Assembly (NCBI GenBank): GCA_022497145.1 | Contig: MU386006.1 | Coordinates: 1 to 51,417 of the forward strand | Direction: 5' to 3' | From: Rostrohypoxylon terebratum | Lineage: Eukaryota > Ascomycota > Sordariomycetes > Xylariales > Hypoxylaceae | Length of the DNA stretch: 51,417 nucleotides | In this document: positions 37,226-49,359 of the stretch, piece after piece | Position numbering within the stretch: the first letter of the stretch is position 1 | How the letters are laid out: each line of letters starts with the position of its first letter | Translations under genes and position numbers: made by a program | Notes under the pieces: model-generated | The model's input: the letters and a program-made list of their open reading frames with translations, nothing else | Told to the model about the DNA's origin: nothing | Database searches by the model: none

Positions 37226-40200
37226 CATATCATGGTCCTGCATGGTTATAGTGACCAGAAGTTGCACGACTCCACCGCATACATACATGCCTCTACGTCA
37301 TGTGTTTCTCTGATCCCTCTGTGTCCCGGCTATTAGTTGAATATCTAGCTTATTAAGGATATAAGCAAGCGCAACATATAATTTTTTTTCGCCGCAATGG
37401 AGCTGCCTTGGTATAATTCTACTATAGTGTATACTATCCTTGTTCTGTACACTATATGTACCTCTAGATTAAGGTCAGCTAGCCAGGCCAACCTGCCGGA
37501 GTCCACCAGCGGAATTTCGCCTCCTCGTGTCGCCGGACGGACGGCCTATAGCAGGGCTGGCACGACATTATCTAGGATCTCGTTCGAAGACCGATACGAC
37601 GGGAGCTGTGCGACGATACACCGCATCTCGCTTGCTACTACTGCGTACGCGCGTGCGTGCGTTGCGCTGCGTCGCGGGAGGGAGCTGAGCTGAACACTGA
37701 ATTTTTTTTCTTCTTCTCTAGCCTACGGGAAACTGGGTTGGTTTTTTTTTTGTCCCCTTGGTTTCGCCGTCGATCTTGGACTGAAACGAAAAGTGCGTTG
37801 TCAATGTCTTGTGATCACATGTGTATGCATGCACGTTGCTGACTGCAGGTATCGTTTCTTATTTCTTATTAAATTTCTTTTCTATCATTTTTGACCTATT
37901 CCTACTTACCTACTCTCCGTCCTTGCTTCGGGCTTATCTAAGCTCGTGAATGCATGTGTAAGTATGCGTGTTTGGGGTGTATGTGTGTGTGCGTGAGTGT
38001 GTGTGCCTACGACGTTAGGCAGGCTACGGCCGTTCTCGCCGCGGGTGGTGGTCATGGGGAGGAGTAACAATAACATGATCAGCTAGCTACCTGGTCTTCC
38101 TTACATACGAATCATATCATGGGGTGTCAGCTTCCTTTGGCGTAGCACAACGCCTGGTTAGAACGTTACCTACCGGATGAAGAACTCCGTGTGTGACAGG
38201 AATGGCGAGCGCCGATATCCTACCTGTTTGGATTGGCATGTAGTCAGCACCCTTCGGTGACGGCGCTGGACCGATCGTCCGTACCGTGATTGTGACTGGT
38301 ACGGCCGGCCCGGTGCGGGATATTTTGGCAGGGTCAGGCTCGGCTTCACTTCGACATCAAAAATTTTCTCTTCAGCCGCACCGAGACTAAAGAATTCTTT
38401 CTGTAGCACAGAAGAATCAGTAAATCGAAAAAGTGAATGAGACTATCCTCTTCAGAGATTAGTTTCGTCTTTGGCCAAATCCGCACACCGCGCCATAGCT
38501 TTAGCCGCATCGATCCTCTCGTTTGTGCCTTGGTCTTGGGTTTCTACTACGTCTCAATAATTTCGGATTTCGTCAGATCCGTGGTCGCCTATTTGCCCAC
38601 TTTCAACGGCAATATCTACACCTCGCGCCATGGAAGGCAAAATGGATCAGTTGAGTATTTATAGGGATCAGCCTAGATCATACGCTCGGTATCGCTTAGT
38701 CGGCCAGTCGGTCTTGAAATCCACTTTTTCGGTCCCGATTTAAGGCGTTTTCAGAGCACACCGTTCTATTCAATGCCAAAAATCCAGCTGCTTGATGGCC
38801 AAGGGTCACGAGCCATCATGAGCACACCACGCCTGGTGTCGATATAGAGTATCGTGGGTAAATAGGTACTGAAGAGATACACCGATAAAAAAAGGAAAAC
38901 GCAGTGGATATGGAATTTCGTCTAGGATAGGAACTTTATGGAGACGCCGAGATACCGTAGTGAGTTTTCAATATTATGATCTCCCTAATTTCGTCCTTGG
39001 TTGCCTAAGAAGGTCTAAGCAAGTCTAAGCAGGTAAATATCTTGGGCAACAAAACAACGGATCAGCGGTGTGCTGGATTGCCCTTGATTGTATCTAGTAT
39101 GGGGTATGGAGAGAGCCTTAGCTGAGGACCCCATCGACGCATAATCGACTATGACTCCAGTCAAACATGATATTTCAGCCCTAACAGGCGAGTTTTCGGG
39201 TCCGGTACCTCACAATCCTTGTATAAGGCTAACTACTAACTAGTGCTCAAGAACATACATAGTAACATATGACATGACATGGAATAACTCCTAGTCTGTG
39301 TTTGCAAAGCTGAGGCTACTTCAAAGATTGCTCGTTGGCGATTTCCGCTCTTTTACCTTACCACGAAGGACTACCTATTTTTAGGCGCCATCACTTATCA
39401 ACAGCCCTGGAGTGCTAGTACATTAGTGGCAAATTCATACACTATGCCTTATGGAATCCCCGACTTACGGACGGAAGCCGTAGGATTCTGCAAATCTATA
39501 TGGAAGTTTCGTCTAGCTCGATCGTGTAGAGCTAGAGGTAGGTAGCTACCTGAAACCTCTAGGCATAGGCTGGCAGGATTCGGTAGCCCTGTTGAGTAGC
39601 TGGCTAGATCCAGCGCTAGCAATAGGCCCCTTGGCAGATTCGAGGAACAATTTCCGCGTTTCGGAGAGCTAGGCTCGTTGGATTACATGATTCATGTCGA
39701 CTCTACATAGTCATTTCCATGAGCGGCGCCTATTCGCGCGTGATTCTAGCTGCGCGGCGGAGACTTTGAAATGTGAATCAATCTTTAGGTACAGGCCTCT
39801 ACCCCTACCGAGACATGAACATGTTGAATCGACGCGTAATATCGTTCAGTTTAAACAGTTTATAATTGGAAACTATAGTCGGGTAAGATAGTAAAGGGGG
39901 GCTTGTGTAACACGAAGTCCATATGATACCCCTTTTTAATTAAATAGATATTAGCAGCTACCTATTCACAGGGAGAACGTGGCTAGTAACTGGGAGCGGA
40001 GGACCTCCCCAAACAAGCAAACACCAAATCGCCATCATTGTCATTGATGAGGCTGGTAGATAGCCAGCATGACCTTGCGAGTTCTATCAGTATGTAGTAG
40101 TAGCTGCTAGTAGCCAACTCGCAATCGATTGCCTTACGAGGCAGATAGGATTTGAGTCAAACAAGTCTCAGCCTTACAAGAACGTGGAAGTTGGTCCCAC

Positions 40201-43200
40201 TTTGGGGGCGGCTATCATTAATCCTTATCCCATACTACACGAAACGTGATGGCGGACCAAAAACCGCCCCCAACCTGGAGAAAATTCTGGGCTAGGATAA
40301 ATCGGGGCATATTTCTAGATAGATAGCCTATAGCTTATGTAATTTTCTTCGCAAGTTATGTATGAATATAATTTTTTTTATAAGATACAAATTCGATATT
40401 ACTGAACGAGGATCAAAACGCGACATGGCATGGGCTTCAAAAAGCGGGCGAATCCAGACTAAACTCCGCTTATTTTGCCCTTTTGCTGTAACATTTCTTG
40501 CTAGCGTATTCCACGTGGATGACTGAAAAAAAACGTGGCTCTTAGGCTCTTGCTGGGACACTAAAGCCTTCAGGATGGGAAATCTCCGAACCACTGAAAT
40601 GTATATATTATTGACTTGAACTATTCTATTTTTTCTTCTCGAACGAAGGATTTCGCAAGAGTAGACGCGTTGATGTTCAGTTAGGTAAGTAGGATGTGAA
40701 ACCTGGTCGAGGATTGTCCGAAAACAGCGTCCTAGAACGCCCCTCAAACGTTTGGGTTTGGTATCGAATGGATGAGATGCGGCTGTTACCTGCTTTGCTT
40801 GCCTTTCCCCGATCCCCCTCGGATGGGGCTGCTGCGCCCGCCGCAACGCCATCCTTCCGAGCTTCCATGAGGAGGAGCAATCACGATCTAACTACTATCA
40901 TCCTCGCTCATTGATTACTAGCGTCTTAGAAATATGCCCTTAAACCAAATCCCGAAGACAGTTTAATTGCTTAAGAGGTTTCAATATTATTTCTTGTGAT
41001 AGACTTGGTATCCATAGTTCAGTATTTCACTATGAATCGCACACTTCTCGGCCCGTTACCGAAGGAGTTGGCTGCATTGATGTACCGGTATAGACCGAAA
41101 TAAGAATAAAAATATTTCTCATTTTTTCTTGATTGCCTAGAATCGAGTATCTTCACCGCTTCGTTAGGTACTTACGCGCGAAGAGACCCTAAGTTCTGAC
41201 TTAGTTCGCTAACCACAGAGCCGGGAACGTCCGCGGACGGCTAGATTGATATCCCGGCTTTCTCATTAGCTAGCTCCCATTACCTATGTAAGTAAAGGAT
41301 CGAACGCATACAACATATACATAACGTACATATACGCAACGTGGGATAGGATAGGATAGGGATAGATTAAAAAACAGGGGGCGTCGGCTCGAGAGAACGG
41401 CAGTGACAATGACTGCGGATGAAGGCGAAAGGGATGAATCCCGCGGGTTTTCCACAGCCAAACCGTCTTTCTCCCTTCTTTCGCCAAATTCCGTGTACGC
41501 TTTGAAGGATAACGGGTTTGCAACGGGTTTTGTATCTGTAATCTGAGCTGCTCTGGGATAGCCAATACTTACCTTGGCATCATCACACGGACGTCAGGGC
41601 AAACGGAACTGGACGAACCAGATACAAAGCGATGAAAAGGAAAATGATCTTCCGGGCTGAACACATTCCATACCTACCATACCTGGTCTGCATAGGAGAT
41701 AGCCTGGCGACTGCAACGGCGACCCTCTGCTCTTACAAAATTCTGTAGCACAAAAATCCCATCCCATGCAGCCATGTGAGCGTGAAGGAGCTAGCACGTA
41801 GCAAGCAGCGCACGTCCTCAAAAATTAATGACTTAACATGTTATGTCGTGCTAGCAACCCAGAGCTGCCGCTGCTGTGCCGTAGACGAGCAAAGGATCAT
41901 CATCCCTGCCGTCCCTCTTCCTATTCCAGCCAGTCCTGTGTCCCACGAACGAACACACCGGCCGGCGAGGCCTTTAGCAACAGTAGCTTGTCCTTCCTCT
42001 TAGTTCATTTAGGTAGGAGACCTGATATACCGCACGTGGAGATCTGTGTGTACGTGCTTGCTACCGCAACCCCCTAATTGGAGGAATGTGCAGCGGCAGG
42101 TAGAAGCAAGCAAGAAAATAAAGCGCGTGCGACAGGAGCGTGGACCTAGCAGCCCAGCTAACGAGCAAGAAGCTTGGCCCCTCTAGTGTTGGTGGAGGAG
42201 GCAATTAATACAGATACCCTAGAATATCGAATATCAAATTTCAGATGGGGCTCTCGTTAGGAGTGTGGGACTTTTACATAACCTGGAAAGAACCCCGGGT
42301 CTGAATCGCCAAAAAGGAGGCACAGGTAAAATGCTGAACAAAGCGTTCGTGAGCCATCGATATCTACCCGCCACCGTTCATCGTGCCGCAAGTACGAGTC
42401 CGACTACACTACCTAGAAGGCTAGTGGGCACTTTTGCACAAACATGCCGCCTGGTCTAGCTTCTTGGTGGTGTTTGGTGTATAAACCTGGAAGCTCAAAC
42501 AAGGACCTCACGATGTACACGTTGCTACCTAAGCAGGAGCAGCATCGAGCATTAAGCAGCTAAAGAGAGGACCCGACGGGGGATCCGGTTTTGTTTCGGT
42601 ACACTTTAGCCCTAAAAGCCGCAGGGAGGGGAGCTTCGAAGGATGTGAAGGAATGAAAAAGTTCTGGCCGGCGCCCGCGATTGCACCGTTTACGCGATCT
42701 GCGTGTATGCGTGTATACATACGATGTCGTACCTAGCCTTTCTTCTTTCAGAGCCATGCGTACACGTAATGAGAACTTTGCAGCTCTGCGAGGCTCCTCC
42801 ATGCATAGTTTAATTCGGATGCGACTCTGCTAATGTACACTGTAGGAGAACAAGGCTACCTTAGTTTCGATCTTGACTGACTCAGAACTTTAACAAGGTC
42901 GTAGCAGAGCGCCGAGTAATGCAGTGATGCAGGGCTTGCTTACGTCTCCATCGTTGCGTTTTGACATGCGTAAGGCAGGGCTGCGACATGGTGTGTCCGT
43001 AAAGGATCGCGATCCTCAGCCTGGGGATTAGCTGAAGCTAGGTTTTCAATTTTAGGAACTAGACGCCTAGTATCCAAGTTAGGCATAGCTATGAAGGTAC
43101 TTCGATATTTATAATTACGCACATACAGTTCTGTCTTCGCGGAATGCCTCTTTTGTAGAACCGATATCAATGTGAAGTAGGTAAGGTAAAGACTGGGTAG

Positions 43201-43329
43201 GTAGATTATGAGATGGCGTAGATATCCTTGCGAATTTGCCGTGGACCATACCGGTCTCAAGTTAGGATCACCTAGGTAGGCAGCACCACCTTTCATTAAG
43301 TACCTAGGTAACCTTCGTTCGCCCCGAAT

Positions 43330-45601
43330 TTAGGATGAATTCGCAGCTTTCAAAATATCCACAGCGACCTTAGCCAAGGTGCCATCTCGGAGAGCCCTAT
43401 AAACAGCACCAATGTATAAACCCACAGTGGGTGCTTGAGTGCCATGTACTCCGCACCCACTAAGAATCTCATCTGTTGTGGGTGTGGATAGATTCTTCGT
43501 TTCCATAAGGGGTACTTTGAGTGAGTGACGCACGAACGTATACACTGCCTTTGACGCAGTGCCAAGGACTGTAGTTGCATCCCCGTGAACTAGATACGCA
43601 TCCCTATGTGAGCACCAGGAGTCTCTCATGGAGAGGCTGGTGGCGTTGATGAATTCCTCTAGATGGGTAATAAAGTCTTTGGCCTTGTTGAGAGATGTGT
43701 GATCTAACAGAACGGGACGGAGTGATTTTACGATAGCAATAAATCTTTCTTCAGCATCCATGCTAGTTGTCGTATCGAAGGATACCAGGATCCGAGACCA
43801 GAGTAATTCTGATAATTCGTCCAACGCTTCTGGATTGTTCCCGGAAGACCGAATTGGACCATTTGGTGCTTTCTCGATGCCCGCAGACGTTGCTGAAAGA
43901 TCATGTAAGATGGGTTCTGCTCCTGGGACTACATTATTATTTATTTGTAGTTTAGTCAAGCTGCCTGCCCTTGCCCCGTAGTGATCAACTACTATGTTAT
44001 GAAACTGGGGGCGATATGACTCCAGAAATTGAACATGCATGGCGCGAAGGTCCAAAGCCTGGCAGACCGCGATGAGATGTGCTGCCATCAGCTGAGAAAG
44101 AACCTCAACCGCAGTATGGGTATATCGAGCAGATATTAGGGCTAGAGAATTGAGTGACTGGTTGCCCATCTCTGCCGTCTGTACGTGATTAACAGGATTA
44201 GCAAGAAACCCTAGTTCTGCTACCAATGCTGCGGTGTTTAGGTCTGTTCCTTTGAAAATCAAAGAGATGCTAGGGTCCTCGACCACCAGATTCGGTGGAA
44301 GACCTCTGCTTGTAACAGGATTAATCAGCTCCGTACATTGTGAAAAGAGCATACGACCAATCCCTTGGAGGCCCTGCCTTAGTTTCTCCATGGCTGAAGT
44401 CACCGCCTTGGCCTGGAAGTTTCCGCCATGTAGGAATTCTCCTTCTGAGGTCACTAAGGGGTTGTCGCTCACGGAATTACACTCAACAGATATCTGCTGA
44501 TGGGCCAGGACGAGATCTTCTAGAATGGGACCAATCCACTGCGGTAGGTACATAAAGTTGGGACATTTACCTGGCCAGGATGTGGGCGAATCTCGGAAAA
44601 GAAGGGATGGAAGCTTTCTACTGTTCCATGTAAGGCCTCGACGCTCATGGCGGTCAGAATTTGAGCAAAAATTGCGAGACCATGAGCGTCATGGAGTGCT
44701 AAGGCACCGACGGCAGCCGATATGGTTGTTCCATTAGTCATAGCGAGGCCCTCTTTCGCTTGCAACGTGAGTGGTTCTAAATCATGATTCGAGAGGGCAC
44801 TGTCTGCGTATAGTTGTTGATTATCCTTGGAGAGTATCCGGATTGAAGATTTACCCTGGATGGCACCACAGATGTAGGATAGGGGGCTGAGGTCGCCAGA
44901 TGCAGAAATACTTCCGCGCATGGGAATCATTGGTATAATGTCATATTTCAATAAGTCTTACATTCGTTCGACTATCGCAGGCCTAATCGAAGAGAACCCG
45001 GAGATCAGCGAGTTAATTCGAATTAGAATAGCTGCGCGAACCCAGGACCGTGGCATGTAAGATTTCTCAATTTCGGCGTCGAGCATTACATCGTGGTGAT
45101 GGTTAGATAAACATGCCCCTAGGGGCGGGATATGGTGGTCTCTTTCTCCAGGTGGTAGAACTCCATAATGGAGTTCTCTGATCATGGCGTGTTGCAGTTC
45201 GACGAGCTTCTTCGTACGAATATCTGCTGACCCTCCAAACCCGGTATTCACACCTGAAGCATCAATTTTAGTATGCGATAATTTCCGTTAGCGATCATTT
45301 CGTACCGTATATAATGTCGCCATCGCAAATCCTGGCTTGGAGCATCTTCAAACTGCGTTGCATTGATTCAATAGTTGCCGAACTGATGCATGCAGGCGTG
45401 TTGTGGCTATAGTTCTTGGTCAGAAAGAACATCACAAATAACGTTGGCTTTAAATTGGGAAGGGCTGGCAAACCGGGAGACAGCTACAACGTCCGGAAGA
45501 GTCAAAGCATTGCCCGTCAGGATGACAGAGTGCGAATTCTTTCCATTGACCAATGCATCGAAGTGCTGCCACTCCTTGATGACTATGCTAGTGTGATCCA
45601 T
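43330..45601 (-). pseudogene. Aromatic amino acid ammonia-lyase (PAL/HAL family), broken
   Basis: The intact family member would deaminate an aromatic amino acid, such as phenylalanine to trans-cinnamate, using an MIO group. The start MDHTSIVIKEW (45,601) leads to LTLPDVVAVSR. A frame change follows, solvable by an intron 45383-45473 or else a frameshift; intron 45254-45305 is clear and yields IYGVNTGFGGSADIRT. A TAA at 44958-44960 interrupts RPAIVERM-stop-DLLKYDIIPM in the same frame. The MIO triad Ala-Ser-Gly (ISASGDLSPLSY) is at 44895-44903. After RPHPGQ the family's segment with the QDRY-LRTSP motif is missing: only about 32 nt separate it from WIGPILEDL. The rest is well kept: SDNPLV, HGGNFQAKAV, QTAEMGNQSLNSLALISAR, then the C-terminal helices to 43330. 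Family length is about 650-720 residues. Same strand as the prenyltransferase, 0.9 kb downstream of it. Lesions make normal activity unlikely. Confidence 0.88.
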
Positions 45602-46497
45602 ATTTGATGGATATGCAAATTGCCTACTAGGTACAGTCGCTACTGTAGAAGGTATCAGAATAAACTTGAAGATGTCTTTGTAACCTAGCTGTTATCTATA
45701 TGATACCAATATAAATGCTAATAAATTAGGGAGGTGATAGAGGGGATCAGAATACATTCTTTGCGGCTGTGTCTAGGTAGGGATTTAATAGGTCAATAGC
45801 TCTGCCTCTCTTAGACTCAGATATGATAGATATCCCGTGAGCTACTCGAGCACATCGTCTTATGTACGCAGAATACAGATAAGATTATCATAGCAGCGAT
45901 CGTGATAGACATGATCTAAAGTAGGTACCTAGCCGTCGGCTTGTAGCTGGCTTGAATGCATGTAAAAAGGAACGTAGTAACGCCATGATGCAAGCTGGGA
46001 GAGTTTATCATAGGTTTAGTGAGCGTTTTTAACTTGTCACTATACGAAGCAGGTTTTAGAGTAACACAACGAGCCTATTGCATGGATAAGTGTCGAGTAC
46101 TATCCTATTAGACGCCTTGCCATTCACCAATCCTACTCCATTTGATAACATTAAAGATGTAGGATTCTGAAATAATAACTCGGCTTTCGGAATAGGACCC
46201 AGGATGGCCTAGGCTGTCATGTAACCTAGGTAAGGTTATAAAGATATTCTGACGTGCATCTCTCTGCAGATATCCATGAGTGGACGACGCATATACGGGG
46301 ATATCCATATCATGAAATCAGGTACTAGGTACTGCTCAAGTCATGCAGAGAACTTACCTAGAAGGCGAGAAGGTACCTAGTAGGTATTTACGTACCTCCC
46401 TAAATTACAAGTAATTTTACCTCTAACCTATGGTGTAAGGTCAAGGTTTTTCATATGTAATGATATCTTCTAGTATTTGATCACTTTTTAATGATAT
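45602..46497. other. Spacer between prenyltransferase and ammonia-lyase
   Basis: About 0.9 kb between two genes on the same strand, long enough for a separate promoter for the lyase. AT-rich with TAGGTACC-type motifs near 46,320-46,400. No gene is seen. Confidence 0.5.
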
Positions 46498-48005
46498 TTA
46501 TGGCCTTTCCTCATCATCAAAGAAGAGGTCAGATGCCTGCGGTTTGAGATAGGAAACCACTCTCAAGGTTCCGTCAGGTTTGATCGCACATCCAACGTAG
46601 GTCTGCGCTCCAAACTGTTTCCTCATCAAGCTAGCAGTACTATATCATTAGAGACTTAGTAACGGTGCTGGAAGCTCTTTGTAAACATCTTAAATTGGAC
46701 AAGGCGGAATACTTACAATAGTGTGCTCATAGCTTTGACATAGTCTGGCATGTACTTCCCTCTTTGGCGATATTGGGAATGATCATTCAGGCCTCGGATG
46801 ACAGCTGCATCGCTACTAGAGTAATGCCGAACGGGTAGGTAAATTTTGACAACAGGAACAGTGTCTCCTAGCTTGAATTCGACATTGTAAAGAATACCAG
46901 CCGTGCGATGAGTATTGTCTCCTAACGGCTGATACAAAGACCCAGATGCCCCGAAGAGCGCCCTCCATATCCAATGAAGATCTACGAGGCCTAAGTATAG
47001 CCTCGGATTTCCTAGTCGACCTCCAAGAATCATCATATTTATGATAGAATTGAAGGTTGTATCCCGTGATCGAAAATAGATTTTTAACCGCGATTTTGAT
47101 GGGTTGACAAGGTCGATGGCCAGCATTTCATACTCCAAATTCTTGTTGGCTTCATCAGAGGCGAAGTCACAAAAAATTCTAGTTAAAAGCTTCTAGGTCG
47201 CCAGTCTTCACTTCTGGGATTGTGTTGATGGCTTCTGATATAACTTGCAGGTTTGAGTGACCATATAACATTGCCCTGATTTTCGGAAAGAAATATACTT
47301 TCGCGGTAATTCCAGTCTCTGCCAAGTCGAATGCATAGAAAATAGAGGATTGATGATCTCCATTATCCCCTTTGGTCTCGTGATCCCCACCGGTATGACC
47401 ATTGAAAAAAGATATGAAATATCGAAATAGTTCCAATCTCATTTCTGGCAAGGAACGCACAAGTTGGTCCTGGAATTTGGGCCCAGCGGCTAGATTGTAG
47501 GGATCGAGCGAAGAGCCAGCGTGTAACCCAATAGGCTCTATAGAATATCGGATTACTGGCGCACTATCCTTCGTGCCCCAGTCCCAGCTTAGCTCGATGG
47601 GAGTGCCATCATCAGTCATGAAACTTGGCCACGATGATATACCCCCTTTAGGTTAGCACTGATCTCGTGGGAGATACCAAGGTAAGGGGCCACAACTTGA
47701 GCAAAGAACTTCAAGTCCCGGTATTGTATGTCTGGAGGATATCTAGCATTGTGTAAAAGGACAGCAAGTGCTCTCCCGCTATGCCGACTCCACCAAAAGC
47801 GGTGATGTGGGTTTCCAGATCTCCCAAGTTCCAAGTTAACTTGATTCCAGACTGAGAGCTCGACAGGGTAACAAGGATATCGCCTAGTTTCTTCGTCGTA
47901 CATTTGAAGTTCATTCCATTTAGAGGCCACGGAAATCCCGTCCAAAGCAAGCTGTAGGCGGCGAAGCCCGAGATTTGAATCATTTTTGGGTAGAGTTTGA
48001 GCCAT
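46498..48005 (-). pseudogene. DMATS-type aromatic prenyltransferase, frameshifted
   Basis: Fungal DMATS enzymes transfer a dimethylallyl group to an indole or other aromatic acceptor in the cytosol. From MAQTLPKND (48,005) the chain shows FWWSRHSGRALAVLL, YRDLKFFAQVVAPYLG, then FMTDDGTPIELSW with the conserved catalytic Glu (47,593-47,595), RYSIEPIG, AKVYFFPK (Lys-x-Tyr), MLAIDLVNPSKSRLKIYFRSR cut here to its core RLKIYF, KIYLPVRHY, and after a clear intron (46631-46716, GTAAGT) QTYVGCAIKPDGT to TAA at 46498. That set of basic and tyrosine positions is the DMATS fold signature. About 463 residues, normal length. Two problems: PYLG to GISSWPSFMTDD needs a 32-nt intron (or a frameshift), and EAFN to RIFCDFASDEANK needs a one-base shift at about 47,180 with a TAG. 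The acceptor is unknown; the neighbouring lyase suggests a phenylpropanoid. Confidence 0.87.
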
Positions 48006-48118
48006 GGTCGTTGGTGTAATGAATCAGTTATAACCGTGAATAATATACTGCTATGTCAGTTGTGTCAACTGATGAAAGAGAGATTAACTGTAAGGATAAT
48101 GAGTCTAGGGGGGATGTG

Positions 48119-48126
48119 CTTATAAG
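48119..48126 (-). promoter_or_regulatory. Candidate TATA box of the prenyltransferase
   Basis: CTTATAAG (self-complementary) lies about 114 nt upstream of the ATG at 48,005, a usual distance for a fungal gene with a short leader. Confidence 0.35.
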
Positions 48127-49329
48127 ACATACCTACAACTGTTTGAAGCTCTCGAGGACCATCTTAGAGTACGGGACCCTATGACCTAGGTTAGGTATTG
48201 CCTAGCTTGTATCACACCAACCATCTTTCACAGAATACAAGGCAAAACCCATACTGGATAACTTTGGGTGTGCGGATAAAAATACGCAATTCTACTTCTT
48301 GTGGCGTCAAAAGGCCGCAGAACTAAACTTACCAACAGCGTAATAATCCACCATCAGAAACATTCTCGGATGATGGATGTTATGCTACCTAGAATGCAGT
48401 ATGCATACCAGGTATGCATAGGAATGGCAGGATTTCCGTAGGGCAATTTTTAACTCCCTACTTAGATATGAAAAGTAAAACTTTTAGGGGTTTACACCTA
48501 GCCTATCATGTCTTCGGAGTTCTTATCGTGAGGCAACTTCACATATTACTTGCATGAAGTCCGAACCCGTGATCAGGAGCGGCTAGATCCCGGTAGCAGT
48601 GCGGATAATCCCACACCGGCGTTGTGCTATTTCGTCACTGAATCTAGCCCTCGCTCCTTTCAAGCAGTGATTGATGAATAGTTATGACGAATCCATAATC
48701 AAAGTAGCATTGGCCGGATTCCTTGATTTTAAACAACTGATATTCTGGTTGTCATTACTCTAATTATCATCTTACACGCCGGTCGTTATGGTGCTCTCAA
48801 TCTACGAATTCGTTGCTTTCTATTTGACTTTCCAAATAACATATACTCATTACCGTAGTCGCTTAAGGGCGATCCCTAGACCATCTTTATTTCGCGAGCT
48901 TTGACAATATATGGAAAGTCTTAGCTATTAGGTACCTATATAATAGAATATAGCGGTATATAGTAGTAGGTAAGCAGTACGTCCTCGGTTCCGAAGGCAC
49001 TCTGAACCATTCATGGATCCAGGCAAGCGTATCAGAAGGTGAGAAATGTACATGCATTGCTTTTCAACTGATGCAGAGGTTTATATTAATATTAATTTCG
49101 ATTTTTATGCACCGACTGCGGCAAATTTTGAAGGAGCACCAGTACCTATTGGCGATTCAGGATGTCAACTATCACTCTTCTCTCAAGAAGCCAAGTTTGA
49201 TATATGAATGAGGATGTTCATATGCAAGATGCGAAGACACGATTCATGGGGGGGAAATCCCTCTTAAAAATGCCCCCTGGTTTAGATATATTCTCGTGTG
49301 TTCACTTGTTCTCTTTCGACTGCCCGGGG

Positions 49330-49359
49330 GAACCCAACGATTCGAAAACGTTTGGGTTC
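49330..49359. repeat. Hairpin with a 10-11 bp stem
   Basis: GAACCCAACG and CGTTTGGGTTC pair with one bulged base around a 9-base AT-rich loop. It sits in the spacer between the prenyltransferase and P450 promoters. Confidence 0.6.

Larger units (their letters stand above)
25521..43329. other. Gene-poor region of about 18 kb
   Basis: I find no gene that can be supported. Open frames are short, overlap on opposite strands and lack family motifs; the longest are 32158-32751 (plus, 197 codons), 40328-40852 (minus, 174 codons) and 34868-35248 (plus, 126 codons). A minus-strand frame at 35667-35936 (YATFVEEALRQMGSQIP) reads more like protein but is only 89 codons. The region is dense in TACCTA, GTACATAC and CCTAGG motifs and carries perfect palindromes (27,210; 31,420; 35,445; 37,209), hairpins (30,411; 32,836), an 8-bp tandem repeat (28,777-28,800) and a GT-rich tract (about 37,955-38,006). 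No tRNA was recognised. Confidence 0.5.

Noticed and set aside
40328..40852. 174-codon minus-strand open frame
   Set aside because: No motif, unusual Arg/Lys-rich composition, and competing frames overlap on both strands.
44541..44572. 32-nt GT-AG intron in the ammonia-lyase
   Set aside because: The segments on both sides inside the supposed intron (VNVP and PQW) match the conserved coding sequence, so a deletion explains it better.
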